Assembly (NCBI GenBank): GCA_958496175.1
Contig: OY292279.1
Location: 1,674,001-1,738,000 of the forward strand
Source: Sisyra terminalis
Taxonomy: Eukaryota > Arthropoda > Insecta > Neuroptera > Sisyridae
DNA length: 64,000 nucleotides
Reading direction: 5' to 3'
The notes under the pieces were generated by a model. That model saw nothing but the letters and a program-made list of their open reading frames with translations, did no database searches and was not told the origin of the DNA. Shown in pieces: positions 8,372-20,900 of this stretch; positions within the stretch are counted from its first letter, which is position 1; every line of letters starts with the position of its first letter. The position numbers and the translations under genes were made by a program.

Positions 8372-11300
8372 TCATAAAAGTTTTCTAAGCATGAAAATTG
8401 AAAGTATACATCCTTCTGTACATGCTATGCAAATTTTTCCGAAAACAAGCCACGTGTACGGGAGATATTGACCATCAAAGTGGCAGAAGAAATCACGTTT
8501 CGTCAAAAAAAAACCGTGGGTTAACCATCGTTGATTTTTCACGGAAATCGAAAATTTCATAAAAGTTTTCTAAGCATGAAAATTGAAAGTATACATCCTT
8601 CTGTACATGCTATGCAAATTTTTCTGAAAACAAGTAACGTGTACGGGAGATATTGACCATCAAAGTGGCAGAAGAAATCACGTTTCGTCAAAAAAAAACC
8701 GTGGGTTAACCATCGTTGATTTTTCACGGAAATCGAAAATTTCATAAAAGTTTTCTAAGCATGAAAATTGAAAGTATACATCCTTCTGTACATGCTATGC
8801 AAATTTTTCTGAAAACAAGTAACGTGTACGGGAGATATTGACCATCAAAGTGGCAGTAGAAATCACGTTTCGTCAAAAAAAAACCGTGGGTTAACCATCG
8901 TTGATTTTTCACGGAAATCGAAAATCTCATAAAAGTTTTCTAAGCATGAAAATTGAAAGTATACATCCATTTGTACATGCTTTGCAAATTTTTCTGAAAA
9001 CAAGCCACGTGTGCGGGAGATATTGACCATCAAAGTGGCAGAAGAAATCACGTTTGGTCAAAAAAAAACCGTGGGTTAACCATCGTTGATTTTTCACGGA
9101 AATCAAAAATTTCATAAAAGTTTTCTAAGCATGAAAATTGAAAGTTTATATCCTTCTGTACATGCTATGCAAATTTTTTTGAAAACAAGCCACGTGTACG
9201 GGAGATATTGACCATCAAAGTGGCAGTAGAAATCACGTTTCGTCAAAAAAAAACCGTGGGTTAACCATCGTTGATTTTTCACGGAAATCGAAAATTTCAT
9301 AAAAGTTTTCTAAGCATGAAAATTGAAAGTATACATCCTTCTGTACATGCTATGCAAATTTTTTTGAAAACAAGCCACGTGTACGGGAGATATTGACCAT
9401 CAAAGTGGCAGTAGAAATCACGTTTCGTCAAAAAAAAACCGTGGGTTAACCATCGTTGATTTTTCACGGAAATCGAAAATCTCATAAAAGTTTTCTAAGC
9501 ATGAAAATTGAAAGTATACATCCATCTGTACATGCTTTGCAAATTTTTCTGAAAACAAGCCACGTGTGCGGGAGATATTGACCATCAAAGTGGCAGAAGA
9601 AATCACGTTTGGTCAAAAAAAAACCGTGGGTTAACCATCGTTGATTTTTCACGGAAATCAAAAATTTCATATAAGTTTTCTAAGCATGAAAATTAAAAGT
9701 ATACATCCTTCTGTACATGCTATGCAAATTTTATTGAAAACAAGCCACGTGTACGGGAGATATTGACCATCAAAGTGGCAGTAGAAATCACGTTTAGTCA
9801 AAAAAAAACCGTGGGTTAACCATCGTTGATTTTTCACGGAAATCGAAAATCTCATAAAAGTTTTCTAAGCATGAAAATTGAAAGTATACATCCATCTGTA
9901 CATGCTTTGCAAATTTTTCTGAAAACAAGCCACGTGTGCGGGAGATATTGACCATCAAAGTGGCAGAAGAAATCACGTTTGGTCAAATAAAAAACCGTGG
10001 GTTAACCATCGTTGATTTTTCACGGAAATCAAAAATTTCATAAAAGTTTTCTAAGCATGAAAATTGAAAGTTTATATCCTTCTGTACATGCTATGCAAAT
10101 TTTTCTGAAAACAAGCCACGTGTACGGGAGATATTGACCATCAAAGTGGCAGAAGAAATCACGTTTCGTCAAAAAAAAACCGTGGGTTAACCATCGTTGA
10201 TTTTTCACGGAAATCGAAAATTTCATTAAAGTTTTCTAAGCATGAAAATTGAAAGTATACATCCTTCTGTACATGCTACGCAAATTTTTTTGAAAACAAG
10301 CCACGTGTACGGGAGATATTGACCATCAAAGTGGCAGTAGAAATCACGTTTCGTCAAAAAAAAACCGTGGGTTAACCATCGTTGATTTTTCACGGAAATC
10401 GAAAATCTCATAAAAGTTTTCTAAGCATGAAAATTGAAAGTATACATCTATCTGTACATGCTTTGCAAATTTTTCTGAAAACAAGCCACGTGTGCGGGAG
10501 ATATTGACCATCAAAGTGGCAGAAGAAATCACGTTTGGTCAAAAAAAAACCGTTGGTTAACCATCGTTGATTTTTCACGGAAATCAAAAATTTCATATAA
10601 GTTTTCTAAGTATGAAAATTGAAAGTATACATCCTTCTGTACATGCTATGCAAATTTTTTTGAAAACAAGCCACGTGTACGGGAGATATTGACCATCAAA
10701 GTGGCAGTAGAAATCACGTTTCGTCAAAAAAAAACCGTGGGTTAACCATCGTTGATTTTTCACGGAAATCGAAATTCTCATAAAAGTTTTCTAAGCATGA
10801 AAATTGAAAGTATACATCCATCTGTTCATGCTTTGCAAATTTTTCTGAAAACAAGCCACGTGTGCGGGAGATATTGACCATCAAAGTGGCAGAAGAAATC
10901 ATGTTTGGTCAAAAAAAAACCGTGGGTTAACCATCGTTGATTTTTCACGGAAATCAAAAATTTCATAAAAGTTTTCTAAGCATTAAAATTGAAAGTTTAT
11001 ATCCTTCTGTACATGCTATGCAAATTTTTCTGAAAACAAGTAACGTGTACGGGAGATATTGACCATCAAAGTGGCAGAAGAAATCACGTTTCGTCAAAAA
11101 AAAACCGTGGGTTAACCATCGTTGATTTTTCACGGAAATCGAAAATTTCATAAAAGTTTTCTAAGCATGAAAATTGAAAGTATACATCCTTCTGTACATG
11201 CTATGCAAATTTTTCCGAAAACAAGCCACGTGTACGGGAGATATTGACCATCAAAGTGGCAGAAGAAATCACGTTTCGTCAAAAAAAAACCGTGGGTTAA

Positions 11301-13737
11301 CCATCGTTGATTTTTCACGGAAATCGAAAATTTCATAAAAGTTTTCTAAGCATGAAAATTGAAAGTATACATCCTTCTGTACATGCTATGCAAATTTTTC
11401 TGAAAACAAGTAACGTGTACGGGAGATATTGACCATCAAAGTGGCAGAAGAAATCACGTTTCGTCAAAAAAAAACCGTGGGTTAACCATCGTTGATTTTT
11501 CACGGAAATCGAAAATTTCATAAAAGTTTTCTAAGCATGAAAATTGAAAGTATACATCCTTCTGTACATGCTATGCAAATTTTTCCGAAAACAAGCCACG
11601 TGTACGGGAGATATTGACCATCAAAGTGGCAGAAGAAATCACGTTTCGTCAAAAAAAAACCGTGGGTTAACCATCGTTGATTTTTCACGGAAATCGAAAA
11701 TTTCATAAAAGTTTTCTAAGCATGAAAATTGAAAGTATACATCCTTCTGTACATGCTATGCAAATTTTTCTGAAAACAAGTAACGTGTACGGGAGATATT
11801 GACCATCAAAGTGGCAGAAGAAATCACGTTTCGTCAAAAAAAAACCGTGGGTTAACCATCGTTGATTTTTCACGGAAATCGAAAATTTCATAAAAGTTTT
11901 CTAAGCATGAAAATTGAAAGTATACATCCTTCTGTACATGCTATGCAAATTTTTCTGAAAACAAGTAACGTGTACGGGAGATATTGACCATCAAAGTGGC
12001 AGTAGAAATCACGTTTCGTCAAAAAAAAACCGTGGGTTAACCATCGTTGATTTTTCACGGAAATCGAAAATCTCATAAAAGTTTTCTAAGCATGAAAATT
12101 GAAAGTATACATCCATTTGTACATGCTTTGCAAATTTTTCTGAAAACAAGCCACGTGTGCGGGAGATATTGACCATCAAAGTGGCAGAAGAAATCACGTT
12201 TGGTCAAAAAAAAACCGTGGGTTAACCATCGTTGATTTTTCACGGAAATCAAAAATTTCATAAAAGTTTTCTAAGCATGAAAATTGAAAGTTTATATCCT
12301 TCTGTACATGCTATGCAAATTTTTTTGAAAACAAGCCACGTGTACGGGAGATATTGACCATCAAAGTGGCAGTAGAAATCACGTTTCGTCAAAAAAAAAC
12401 CGTGGGTTAACCATCGTTGATTTTTCACGGAAATCGAAAATCTCATAAAAGTTTTCTAAGCATGAAAATTGAAAGTATACATCTATCTGTACATGCTTTG
12501 CAAATTTTTCTGAAAACAAGCCACGTGTGCGGGAGATATTGACCATCAAAGTGGCAGAAGAAATCACGTTTGGTCAAAAAAAAACCGTTGGTTAACCATC
12601 GTTGATTTTTCACGGAAATCAAAAATTTCATATAAGTTTTCTAAGCATGAAAATTGAAAGTATACATCCTTCTGTACATGCTATGCAAATTTTTTTGAAA
12701 ACAAGCCACGTGTACGGGAGATATTGACCATCAAAGTGGCAGTAGAAATCACGTTTCGTCAAAAAAAAACCGTGGGTTAACCATCGTTGATTTTTCACGG
12801 AAATCGAAATTCTCATAAAAGTTTTCTAAGCATGAAAATTGAAAGTATACATCCATCTGTTCATGCTTTGCAAATTTTTCTGAAAACAAGCCACGTGTGC
12901 GGGAGATATTGACCATCAAAGTGGCAGAAGAAATCATGTTTGGTCAAAAAAAAACCGTGGGTTAACCATCGTTGATTTTTCACGGAAATCAAAAATTTCA
13001 TAAAAGTTTTCTAAGCATTAAAATTGAAAGTTTATATCCTTCTGTACATGCTATGCAAATTTTTCTGAAAACAAGTAACGTGTACGGGAGATATTGACCA
13101 TCAAAGTGGCAGAAGAAATCACGTTTCGTCAAAAAAAAACCGTGGGTTAACCATCGTTGATTTTTCACGGAAATCGAAAATTTCATAAAAGTTTTCTAAG
13201 CATGAAAATTGAAAGTATACATCCTTCTGTACATGCTATGCAAATTTTTCCGAAAACAAGCCACGTGTACGGGAGATATTGACCATCAAAGTGGCAGAAG
13301 AAATCACGTTTCGTAAAAAAAAAACCGTGGGTTAACCATCGTTGATTTTTCACGGAAATCGAAAATTTCATAAAAGTTTTCTAAGCATGAAAATTGAAAG
13401 TATACATCCTTCTGTACATGCTATGCAAATTTTTCTGAAAACAAGTAACGTGTACGGGAGATATTGACCATCAAAGTGGCAGAAGAAATCACGTTTCGTC
13501 AAAAAAAAACCGTGGGTTAACCATCGTTGATTTTTCACGGAAATCGAAAATTTCATAAAAGTTTTCTAAGCATGAAAATTGAAAGTATACATCCTTCTGT
13601 ACATGCTATGCAAATTTTTTTGAAAACAAGCCACGTGTACGGGAGATATTGACCATCAAAGTGGCAGTAGAAATCACGTTTCGTCAAAAAAAAACCGTGG
13701 GTTAACCATCGTTGATTTTTCACGGAAATCAAAAATT

Positions 13738-15402
13738 TCATAAAAGTTTTCTAAGCATGAAAATTGAAAGTTTATATCCTTCTGTACATGCTATGCAAAT
13801 CTTTCTGAAAACAAGCCACGTGTACGGGAGATATTGACCATCAAAGTGGCAGAAGAAATCACGTTTCGTCAAAAAAAAACCGTGGGTTAACCATCGTTGA
13901 TTTTTCACGGAAATCGAAAATTTCATAAAAGTTTTCTAAGCATGAAAATTGAAAGTATACATCCTTCTGTACATGCTATGCAAATTTTTTTGAAAACAAG
14001 CCACGTGTACGGGAGATATTGACCATCAAAGTGGCAGTAGAAATCACGTTTCGTCAAAAAAAAACCGTGGGTTAACCATCGTTGATTTTTCACGGAAATC
14101 GAAAATCTCATAAAAGTTTTCTAAGCATGAAAATTGAAAGTATACATCTATCTGTACATGCTTTGCAAATTTTTCTGAAAACAAGCCACGTGTGCGGGAG
14201 ATATTGACCATCAAAGTGGCAGAAGAAATCACGTTTGGTCAAAAAAAAACCGTTGGTTAACCATCGTTGATTTTTCACGGAAATCAAAAATTTCATATAA
14301 GTTTTCTAAGCATGAAAATTGAAAGTATACATCCTTCTGTACATGCTATGCAAATTTTTTTGAAAACAAGCCACGTGTACGGGAGATATTGACCATCAAA
14401 GTGGCAGTAGAAATCACGTTTCGTCAAAAAAAAACCGTGGGTTAACCATCGTTGATTTTTCACGGAAATCGAAATTCTCATAAAAGTTTTCTAAGCATGA
14501 AAATTGAAAGTATACATCCATCTGTTCATGCTTTGCAAATTTTTCTGAAAACAAGCCACGTGTGCGGGAGATATTGACCATCAAAGTGGCAGAAGAAATC
14601 ATGTTTGGTCAAAAAAAAACCGTGGGTTAACCATCGTTGATTTTTCACGGAAATCAAAAATTTCATAAAAGTTTTCTAAGCATTAAAATTGAAAGTTTAT
14701 ATCCTTCTGTACATGCTATGCAAATTTTTCTGAAAACAAGTAACGTGTACGGGAGATATTGACCATCAAAGTGGCAGAAGAAATCACGTTTCGTCAAAAA
14801 AAAACCGTGGGTTAACCATCGTTGATTTTTCACGGAAATCGAAAATTTCATAAAAGTTTTCTAAGCATGAAAATTGAAAGTATACATCCTTCTGTACATG
14901 CTATGCAAATTTTTCCGAAAACAAGCCACGTGTACGGGAGATATTGACCATCAAAGTGGCAGAAGAAATCACGTTTCGTAAAAAAAAAACCGTGGGTTAA
15001 CCATCGTTGATTTTTCACGGAAATCGAAAATTTCATAAAAGTTTTCTAAGCATGAAAATTGAAAGTATACATCCTTCTGTACATGCTATGCAAATTTTTC
15101 TGAAAACAAGTAACGTGTACGGGAGATATTGACCATCAAAGTGGCAGAAGAAATCACGTTTCGTCAAAAAAAAACCGTGGGTTAACCATCGTTGATTTTT
15201 CACGGAAATCGAAAATTTCATAAAAGTTTTCTAAGCATGAAAATTGAAAGTATACATCCTTCTGTACATGCTATGCAAATTTTTCCGAAAACAAGCCACG
15301 TGTACGGGAGATATTGACCATCAAAGTGGCAGAAGAAATCACGTTTCGTCAAAAAAAAACCGTGGGTTAACCATCGTTGATTTTTCACGGAAATCGAAAA
15401 TT
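13738..15402 (+). repeat. 9 monomers duplicated at 11-mer offset, left copy
   Basis: Matches 15,773-17,437 at an offset of 2,035 bp. Both copies start with a D monomer carrying AAATCTTTCTG (about 13,798 and 15,833), a change I did not see elsewhere. Both hold the CGTAAAA monomer at the same place. Confidence 0.85.
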
Positions 15403-15772
15403 TCATAAAAGTTTTCTAAGCATGAAAATTGAAAGTATACATCCTTCTGTACATGCTATGCAAATTTTTCTGAAAACAAGTAACGTGTACGGGAGATATT
15501 GACCATCAAAGTGGCAGTAGAAATCACGTTTCGTCAAAAAAAAACCGTGGGTTAACCATCGTTGATTTTTCACGGAAATCGAAAATCTCATAAAAGTTTT
15601 CTAAGCATGAAAATTGAAAGTATACATCCATCTGTACATGCTTTGCAAATTTTTCTGAAAACAAGCCACGTGTGCGGGAGATATTGACCATCAAAGTGGC
15701 AGAAGAAATCACGTTTGGTCAAAAAAAAACCGTGGGTTAACCATCGTTGATTTTTCACGGAAATCAAAAATT

Positions 15773-17437
15773 TCATAAAAGTTTTCTAAGCATGAAAATT
15801 GAAAGTTTATATCCTTCTGTACATGCTATGCAAATCTTTCTGAAAACAAGCCACGTGTACGGGAGATATTGACCATCAAAGTGGCAGAAGAAATCACGTT
15901 TCGTCAAAAAAAAACCGTGGGTTAACCATCGTTGATTTTTCACGGAAATCGAAAATTTCATAAAAGTTTTCTAAGCATGAAAATTGAAAGTATACATCCT
16001 TCTGTACATGCTATGCAAATTTTTTTGAAAACAAGCCACGTGTACGGGAGATATTGACCATCAAAGTGGCAGTAGAAATCACGTTTCGTCAAAAAAAAAC
16101 CGTGGGTTAACCATCGTTGATTTTTCACGGAAATCGAAAATCTCATAAAAGTTTTCTAAGCATGAAAATTGAAAGTATACATCTATCTGTACATGCTTTG
16201 CAAATTTTTCTGAAAACAAGCCACGTGTGCGGGAGATATTGACCATCAAAGTGGCAGAAGAAATCACGTTTGGTCAAAAAAAAACCGTTGGTTAACCATC
16301 GTTGATTTTTCACGGAAATCAAAAATTTCATAAAAGTTTTCTAAGCATTAAAATTGAAAGTTTATATCCTTCTGTACATGCTATGCAAATTTTTTTGAAA
16401 ACAAGCCACGTGTACGGGAGATATTGACCATCAAAGTGGCAGTAGAAATCACGTTTCGTCAAAAAAAAACCGTGGGTTAACCATCGTTGATTTTTCACGG
16501 AAATCGAAATTCTCATAAAAGTTTTCTAAGCATGAAAATTGAAAGTATACATCCATCTGTTCATGCTTTGCAAATTTTTCTGAAAACAAGCCACGTGTGC
16601 GGGAGATATTGACCATCAAAGTGGCAGAAGAAATCATGTTTGGTCAAAAAAAAACCGTGGGTTAACCATCGTTGATTTTTCACGGAAATCAAAAATTTCA
16701 TAAAAGTTTTCTAAGCATTAAAATTGAAAGTTTATATCCTTCTGTACATGCTATGCAAATTTTTCTGAAAACAAGTAACGTGTACGGGAGATATTGACCA
16801 TCAAAGTGGCAGAAGAAATCACGTTTCGTCAAAAAAAAACCGTGGGTTAACCATCGTTGATTTTTCACGGAAATCGAAAATTTCATAAAAGTTTTCTAAG
16901 CACGAAAATTGAAAGTATACATCCTTCTGTACATGCTATGCAAATTTTTCCGAAAACAAGCCACGTGTACGGGAGATATTGACCATCAAAGTGGCAGAAG
17001 AAATCACGTTTCGTAAAAAAAAAACCGTGGGTTAACCATCGTTGATTTTTCACGGAAATCGAAAATTTCATAAAAGTTTTCTAAGCATGAAAATTGAAAG
17101 TATACATCCTTCTGTACATGCTATGCAAATTTTTCTGAAAACAAGTAACGTGTACGGGAGATATTGACCATCAAAGTGGCAGAAGAAATCACGTTTCGTC
17201 AAAAAAAAACCGTGGGTTAACCATCGTTGATTTTTCACGGAAATCGAAAATTTCATAAAAGTTTTCTAAGCATGAAAATTGAAAGTATACATCCTTCTGT
17301 ACATGCTATGCAAATTTTTCCGAAAACAAGCCACGTGTACGGGAGATATTGACCATCAAAGTGGCAGAAGAAATCACGTTTCGTCAAAAAAAAACCGTGG
17401 GTTAACCATCGTTGATTTTTCACGGAAATCGAAAATC
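15773..17437 (+). repeat. 9 monomers duplicated at 11-mer offset, right copy
   Basis: Right partner of 13,738-15,402. One monomer (16,328) differs from its partner at 14,293: it has TTTATATCC and CATTAAAA where the partner has GTATACATCC, so it looks like a hybrid made by exchange or conversion. CACGAAAATTG at about 16,901 is private. Confidence 0.82.
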
Positions 17438-17992
17438 TCATAAAAGTTTTCTATGCATGAAAATTGAAAGTTTACATCCATCTGTACATGCTTTGCAAAT
17501 TTTTCTGAAAACAAGCCACGTGTGCGGGAGATATTGACCATCAAAGTGGCAGAAGAAATCACGTTTGGTCAAAAAAAAACCGTGGGTTAACCATCGTTGA
17601 TTTTTCACGGAAATCAAAAATTTCATAAAAGTTTTCTAAGCATGAAAATTGAAAGTATACATCCTTCTGTACATGCTATGCAAATTTTTTTGAAAACAAG
17701 CCACGTGTACGGGAGATGTTGACCATCAAAGTGGCAGTAGAAATCTCGTTTCGTCAAAAAAAAACCGTGGGTTAACCATCGTTGATTTTTCACGGAAATC
17801 GAAAATCTCATAAAAGTTTTCTAAGCATGAAAATTGAAAGTATACATCCATCTGTACATGCTTTGCAAATTTTTCTGAAAACAAGCCACGTGTGCGGGAG
17901 ATATTGACCATCAAAGTGGCAGAAGAAATCACGTTTGGTCAAAAAAAAACCGTGGGTTAACCATCGTTGATTTTTCACGGAAATCAAAAATT
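17438..17992 (+). repeat. 3-monomer segment recurring at about 21.5, 27.8, 29.8 and 63.7 kb
   Basis: The first monomer is an H type with CTATGCATG and GTTTACATCC (about 17,452-17,476). The second is a Y type with GGGAGATGTTGACC and AATCTCGTTTCG (about 17,714-17,750). The pair returns at about 21,510, 27,802, 29,837 and 63,696, at offsets of 4,072 bp, 6,292 bp and so on. Confidence 0.85.
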
Positions 17993-20900
17993 TCATAAAA
18001 GTTTTCTAAGCATGAAAATTGAAAGTTTATATCCTTCTGTACATGCTATGCAAATTTTTCTGAAAACAAGCCACGTGTACGGGAGATATTGACCATCAAA
18101 GTGGCAGAAGAAATCACGTTTCGTCAAAAAAAAACCGTGGGTTAACCATCGTTGATTTTTCACGGAAATCGAAAATTTCATAAAAGTTTTCTAAGCATGA
18201 AAATTGAAAGTATACATCCTTCTGTACATGCTATGCAAATTTTTTTGAAAACAAGCCACGTGTACGGGAGATATTGACCATCAAAGTGGCAGTAGAAATC
18301 ACGTTTCGTCAAAAAAAAACCGTGGGTTAACCATCGTTGATTTTTCACGGAAATCGAAAATTTCATAAATGTTTTCTAAGCATGAAAATTGAAAGTTTAT
18401 ATCCTTCTGTACATGCTATGCAAATTTTTCTGAAAACAAGCCACGTGTACGGGAGATATTGACCATCAAAGTGGCAGAAGAAATCACGTTTCGTCAAAAA
18501 AAAACCGTGGGTTAACCATCGTTGATTTTTCACGGAAATCGAAAATTTCATAAAAGTTTTCTAAGCATGAAAATTAATAGTATTCATCCTTCTGTACATG
18601 CTATGCAATTTTTTCCGAAAACAAGCCACGTGTACGGGAGATATTGACCATCAAAGTGACAGAAGAAATCACGTTTCGTCAAAAAAAAAACCGTGGGTTA
18701 ACCATCGTTGATTTTTCACGGAAATCGAAAATTTCATAAAAGTTTTCTAAGCATGAAAATTGAAAGTATACATCCTTCTGTACATGCTATGCAAATTTTT
18801 TTGAAAACAAGCCACGTGTACGGGAGATATTGACCATCAAAGTGGCAGTAGAAATCACGTTTCGTCAAAAAAAAACCGTGGGTTAACCATCGTTGATTTT
18901 TCACGGAAATCGAAAATCTCATAAAAGTTTTCTAAGCATGAAAATTGAAAGTATACATCCATCTGTACATGCTTTGCAAATTTTTCTGAAAACAAGCCAC
19001 GTGTGCGGGAGATATTGACCATCAAAGTGGCAGAAGAAATCATGTTTGGTCAAAAAAAAACCGTGGGTTAACCATCGTTGATTTTTCACGGAAATCAAAA
19101 ATTTCATATAAGTTTTCTAAGCATGAAAATTGAAAGTATACATCCTTCTGTACATGCTATGCAAATTTTTTTGAAAACAAGCCACGTGTACGGGAGATAT
19201 TGACCATCAAAGTGGCAGTAGAAATCACGTTTCGTCAAAAAAAAACCGTGGGTTAACCATCGTTGATTTTTCACGGAAATCGAAAATCTCATAAAAGTTT
19301 TCTAAGCATGAAAATTGAAAGTTTATATCCTTCTGTACATGCTATGCAAATTTTTCTGAAAACAAGCCACGTGTACGGGAGATATTGACCATCAAAGTGG
19401 CAGAAGAAATCACGTTTCGTCAAAAAAAAACCGTGGGTTAACCATCGTTGATTTTTCACGGAAATCGAAAATTTCATAAAAGTTTTCTAAGCATGAAAAT
19501 TGAAAGTATACATCCTTCTGTACATGCTATGCAATTTTTCTGAAAACAAGCCACGTGTACGGGAGATATTGACCATCAAAGTGGCAGTAGAAATCACGTT
19601 TCGTCAAAAAAAAACCGTGGGTTAACCATCGTTGATTTTTCACGGAAATCGAAAATTTCATAAAAGTTTTCTAAGCATGAAAATTGAAAGTATACATCCT
19701 TCTGTACATGCTATGCTAATTTTTCTGAAAACAAGCCACGTGTACGGGAGATATTGACCATCAAAGTGGCAGTAGAAATCACGTTTCGTCAAAAAAAAAC
19801 CGTGGGTTAACCATCGTTGATTTTTCACGGAAATCGAAAATCTCATAAAAGTTTTCTAAGCATGAAAATTGAAAGTATACATCCATCTGTACATGCTTTG
19901 CAAATTTTTCTGAAAACAAGCCACGTGTGCGGGAGATATTGACCATCAAAGTGGCAGAAGAAATCACGTTTGGTCATATAAAAAACCGTGGGTTAACCAT
20001 CGTTGATTTTTCACGGAAATCAAAAATTTCATAAAAGTTTTCTAAGCATGAAAATTGAAAGTTTATCTCCTTCTGTACATGCTATGCAAATTTTTCTGAA
20101 AACAAGCCACGTGTGCGGGAGATATTGACCATCAAAGTGGCAGAAGAAATCACGTTTCGTCAAAAAAAAACCGTGGGTTAACCATCGTTGATTTTTCACG
20201 GAAATCGAAAATTTCATAAAAGTTTTCTAAGCATGAAAATTAAAAGTATACATCCTTCTGTACATGCTATGCAATTTTTTCCGAAAACAAGCCACGTGTA
20301 CGGGAGATATTGACCATCAAAGTGACAGAAGAAATCACGTTTCGTCAAAAAAAAACCGTGGGTTAACCATCGTTGATTTTTCACGGAAATCGAAAATTTC
20401 ATAAAAGTTTTCTAAGCATGAAAATTGAAAGTATACATCCTTCTGTACATGCTATGCAAATTTTTTTGAAAACAAGCCACGTGTACGGGAGATATTGACC
20501 ATCAAAGTGGCAGTAGAAATCACGTTTCGTCAAAAAAAAACCGTGGGTTAACCATCGTTGATTTTTCACGGAAATCGAAAATCTCATAAAAGTTTTTGTA
20601 AGCATGAAAATTGAAAGTATACATCCATCTGTACATGCTTTGCAAATTTTTCTGAAAACAAGCCACGTGTGCGGGAGATATTGACCATCAAAGTGGCAGA
20701 AGAAATCACGTTTGGTCAAAAAAAAACCGTGGGTTAACCATCGTTGATTTTTCACGGAAATCAAAAATTTCATAAAAGTTTTCTAAGCATGAAAATTGAA
20801 AGTTTATATCCTTCTGTACATGCTATGCAAATTTTTCTGAAAACAAGCCACGTGTACGGGAGATATTGACCATCAAAGTGGCAGAAGAAATCACGTTTCG

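Larger units (their letters stand above)
1..8556 (+). repeat. Region 1: canonical K-monomer block with variable length
   Basis: About 46 monomers, almost all with CCGAAAAC, GCCACGTGTACGGG, CAGAAG and TTTCGTC. Base differences are few and scattered: CATCAAAA at about 245 and 2,285, CAGGAAAA at about 1,728 and 3,951, ATTACATAA at about 1,892, 4,115 and 4,669, CTCGTTTCG at about 4,423, 5,533, 6,086, 6,639 and 7,008. Length is less stable than elsewhere: 185-187 bp to about 4.1 kb, mainly 184-185 bp between 4.1 and 7.25 kb, then 185-188 bp. Gene-free. Confidence 0.9.
8557..17437 (+). repeat. Region 2: mixed-subtype HOR zone (9-, 11-, 17-mer offsets)
   Basis: From the monomer starting at 8,557 the array mixes K, L, Y, H and D types. 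Overlapping near-identical segments are: 8,557-9,296 with 11,703-12,442 (offset 3,146); 10,408-11,517 with 12,443-13,552 (2,035); 12,443-13,552 with 14,108-15,217 (1,665); 13,738-15,402 with 15,773-17,437 (2,035). Useful marks are ATCTATCTG with CCGTTGGTTAACC (about 10,448, 12,483, 14,148 and 16,183) and CTGTTCATGC (about 10,822, 12,857, 14,522 and 16,557). A CGTAAAA form of the A-run start is at about 13,312, 14,977 and 17,012. Gene-free. Confidence 0.88.

Noticed and set aside
20399..20773. 124-codon antisense frame, also at 26,691-27,065 and 62,585-62,959
   Set aside because: Two satellite monomers fused by one extra base (TTTTTGTAAGC). The three cases are copies of the same HOR position, not independent evidence for a gene.
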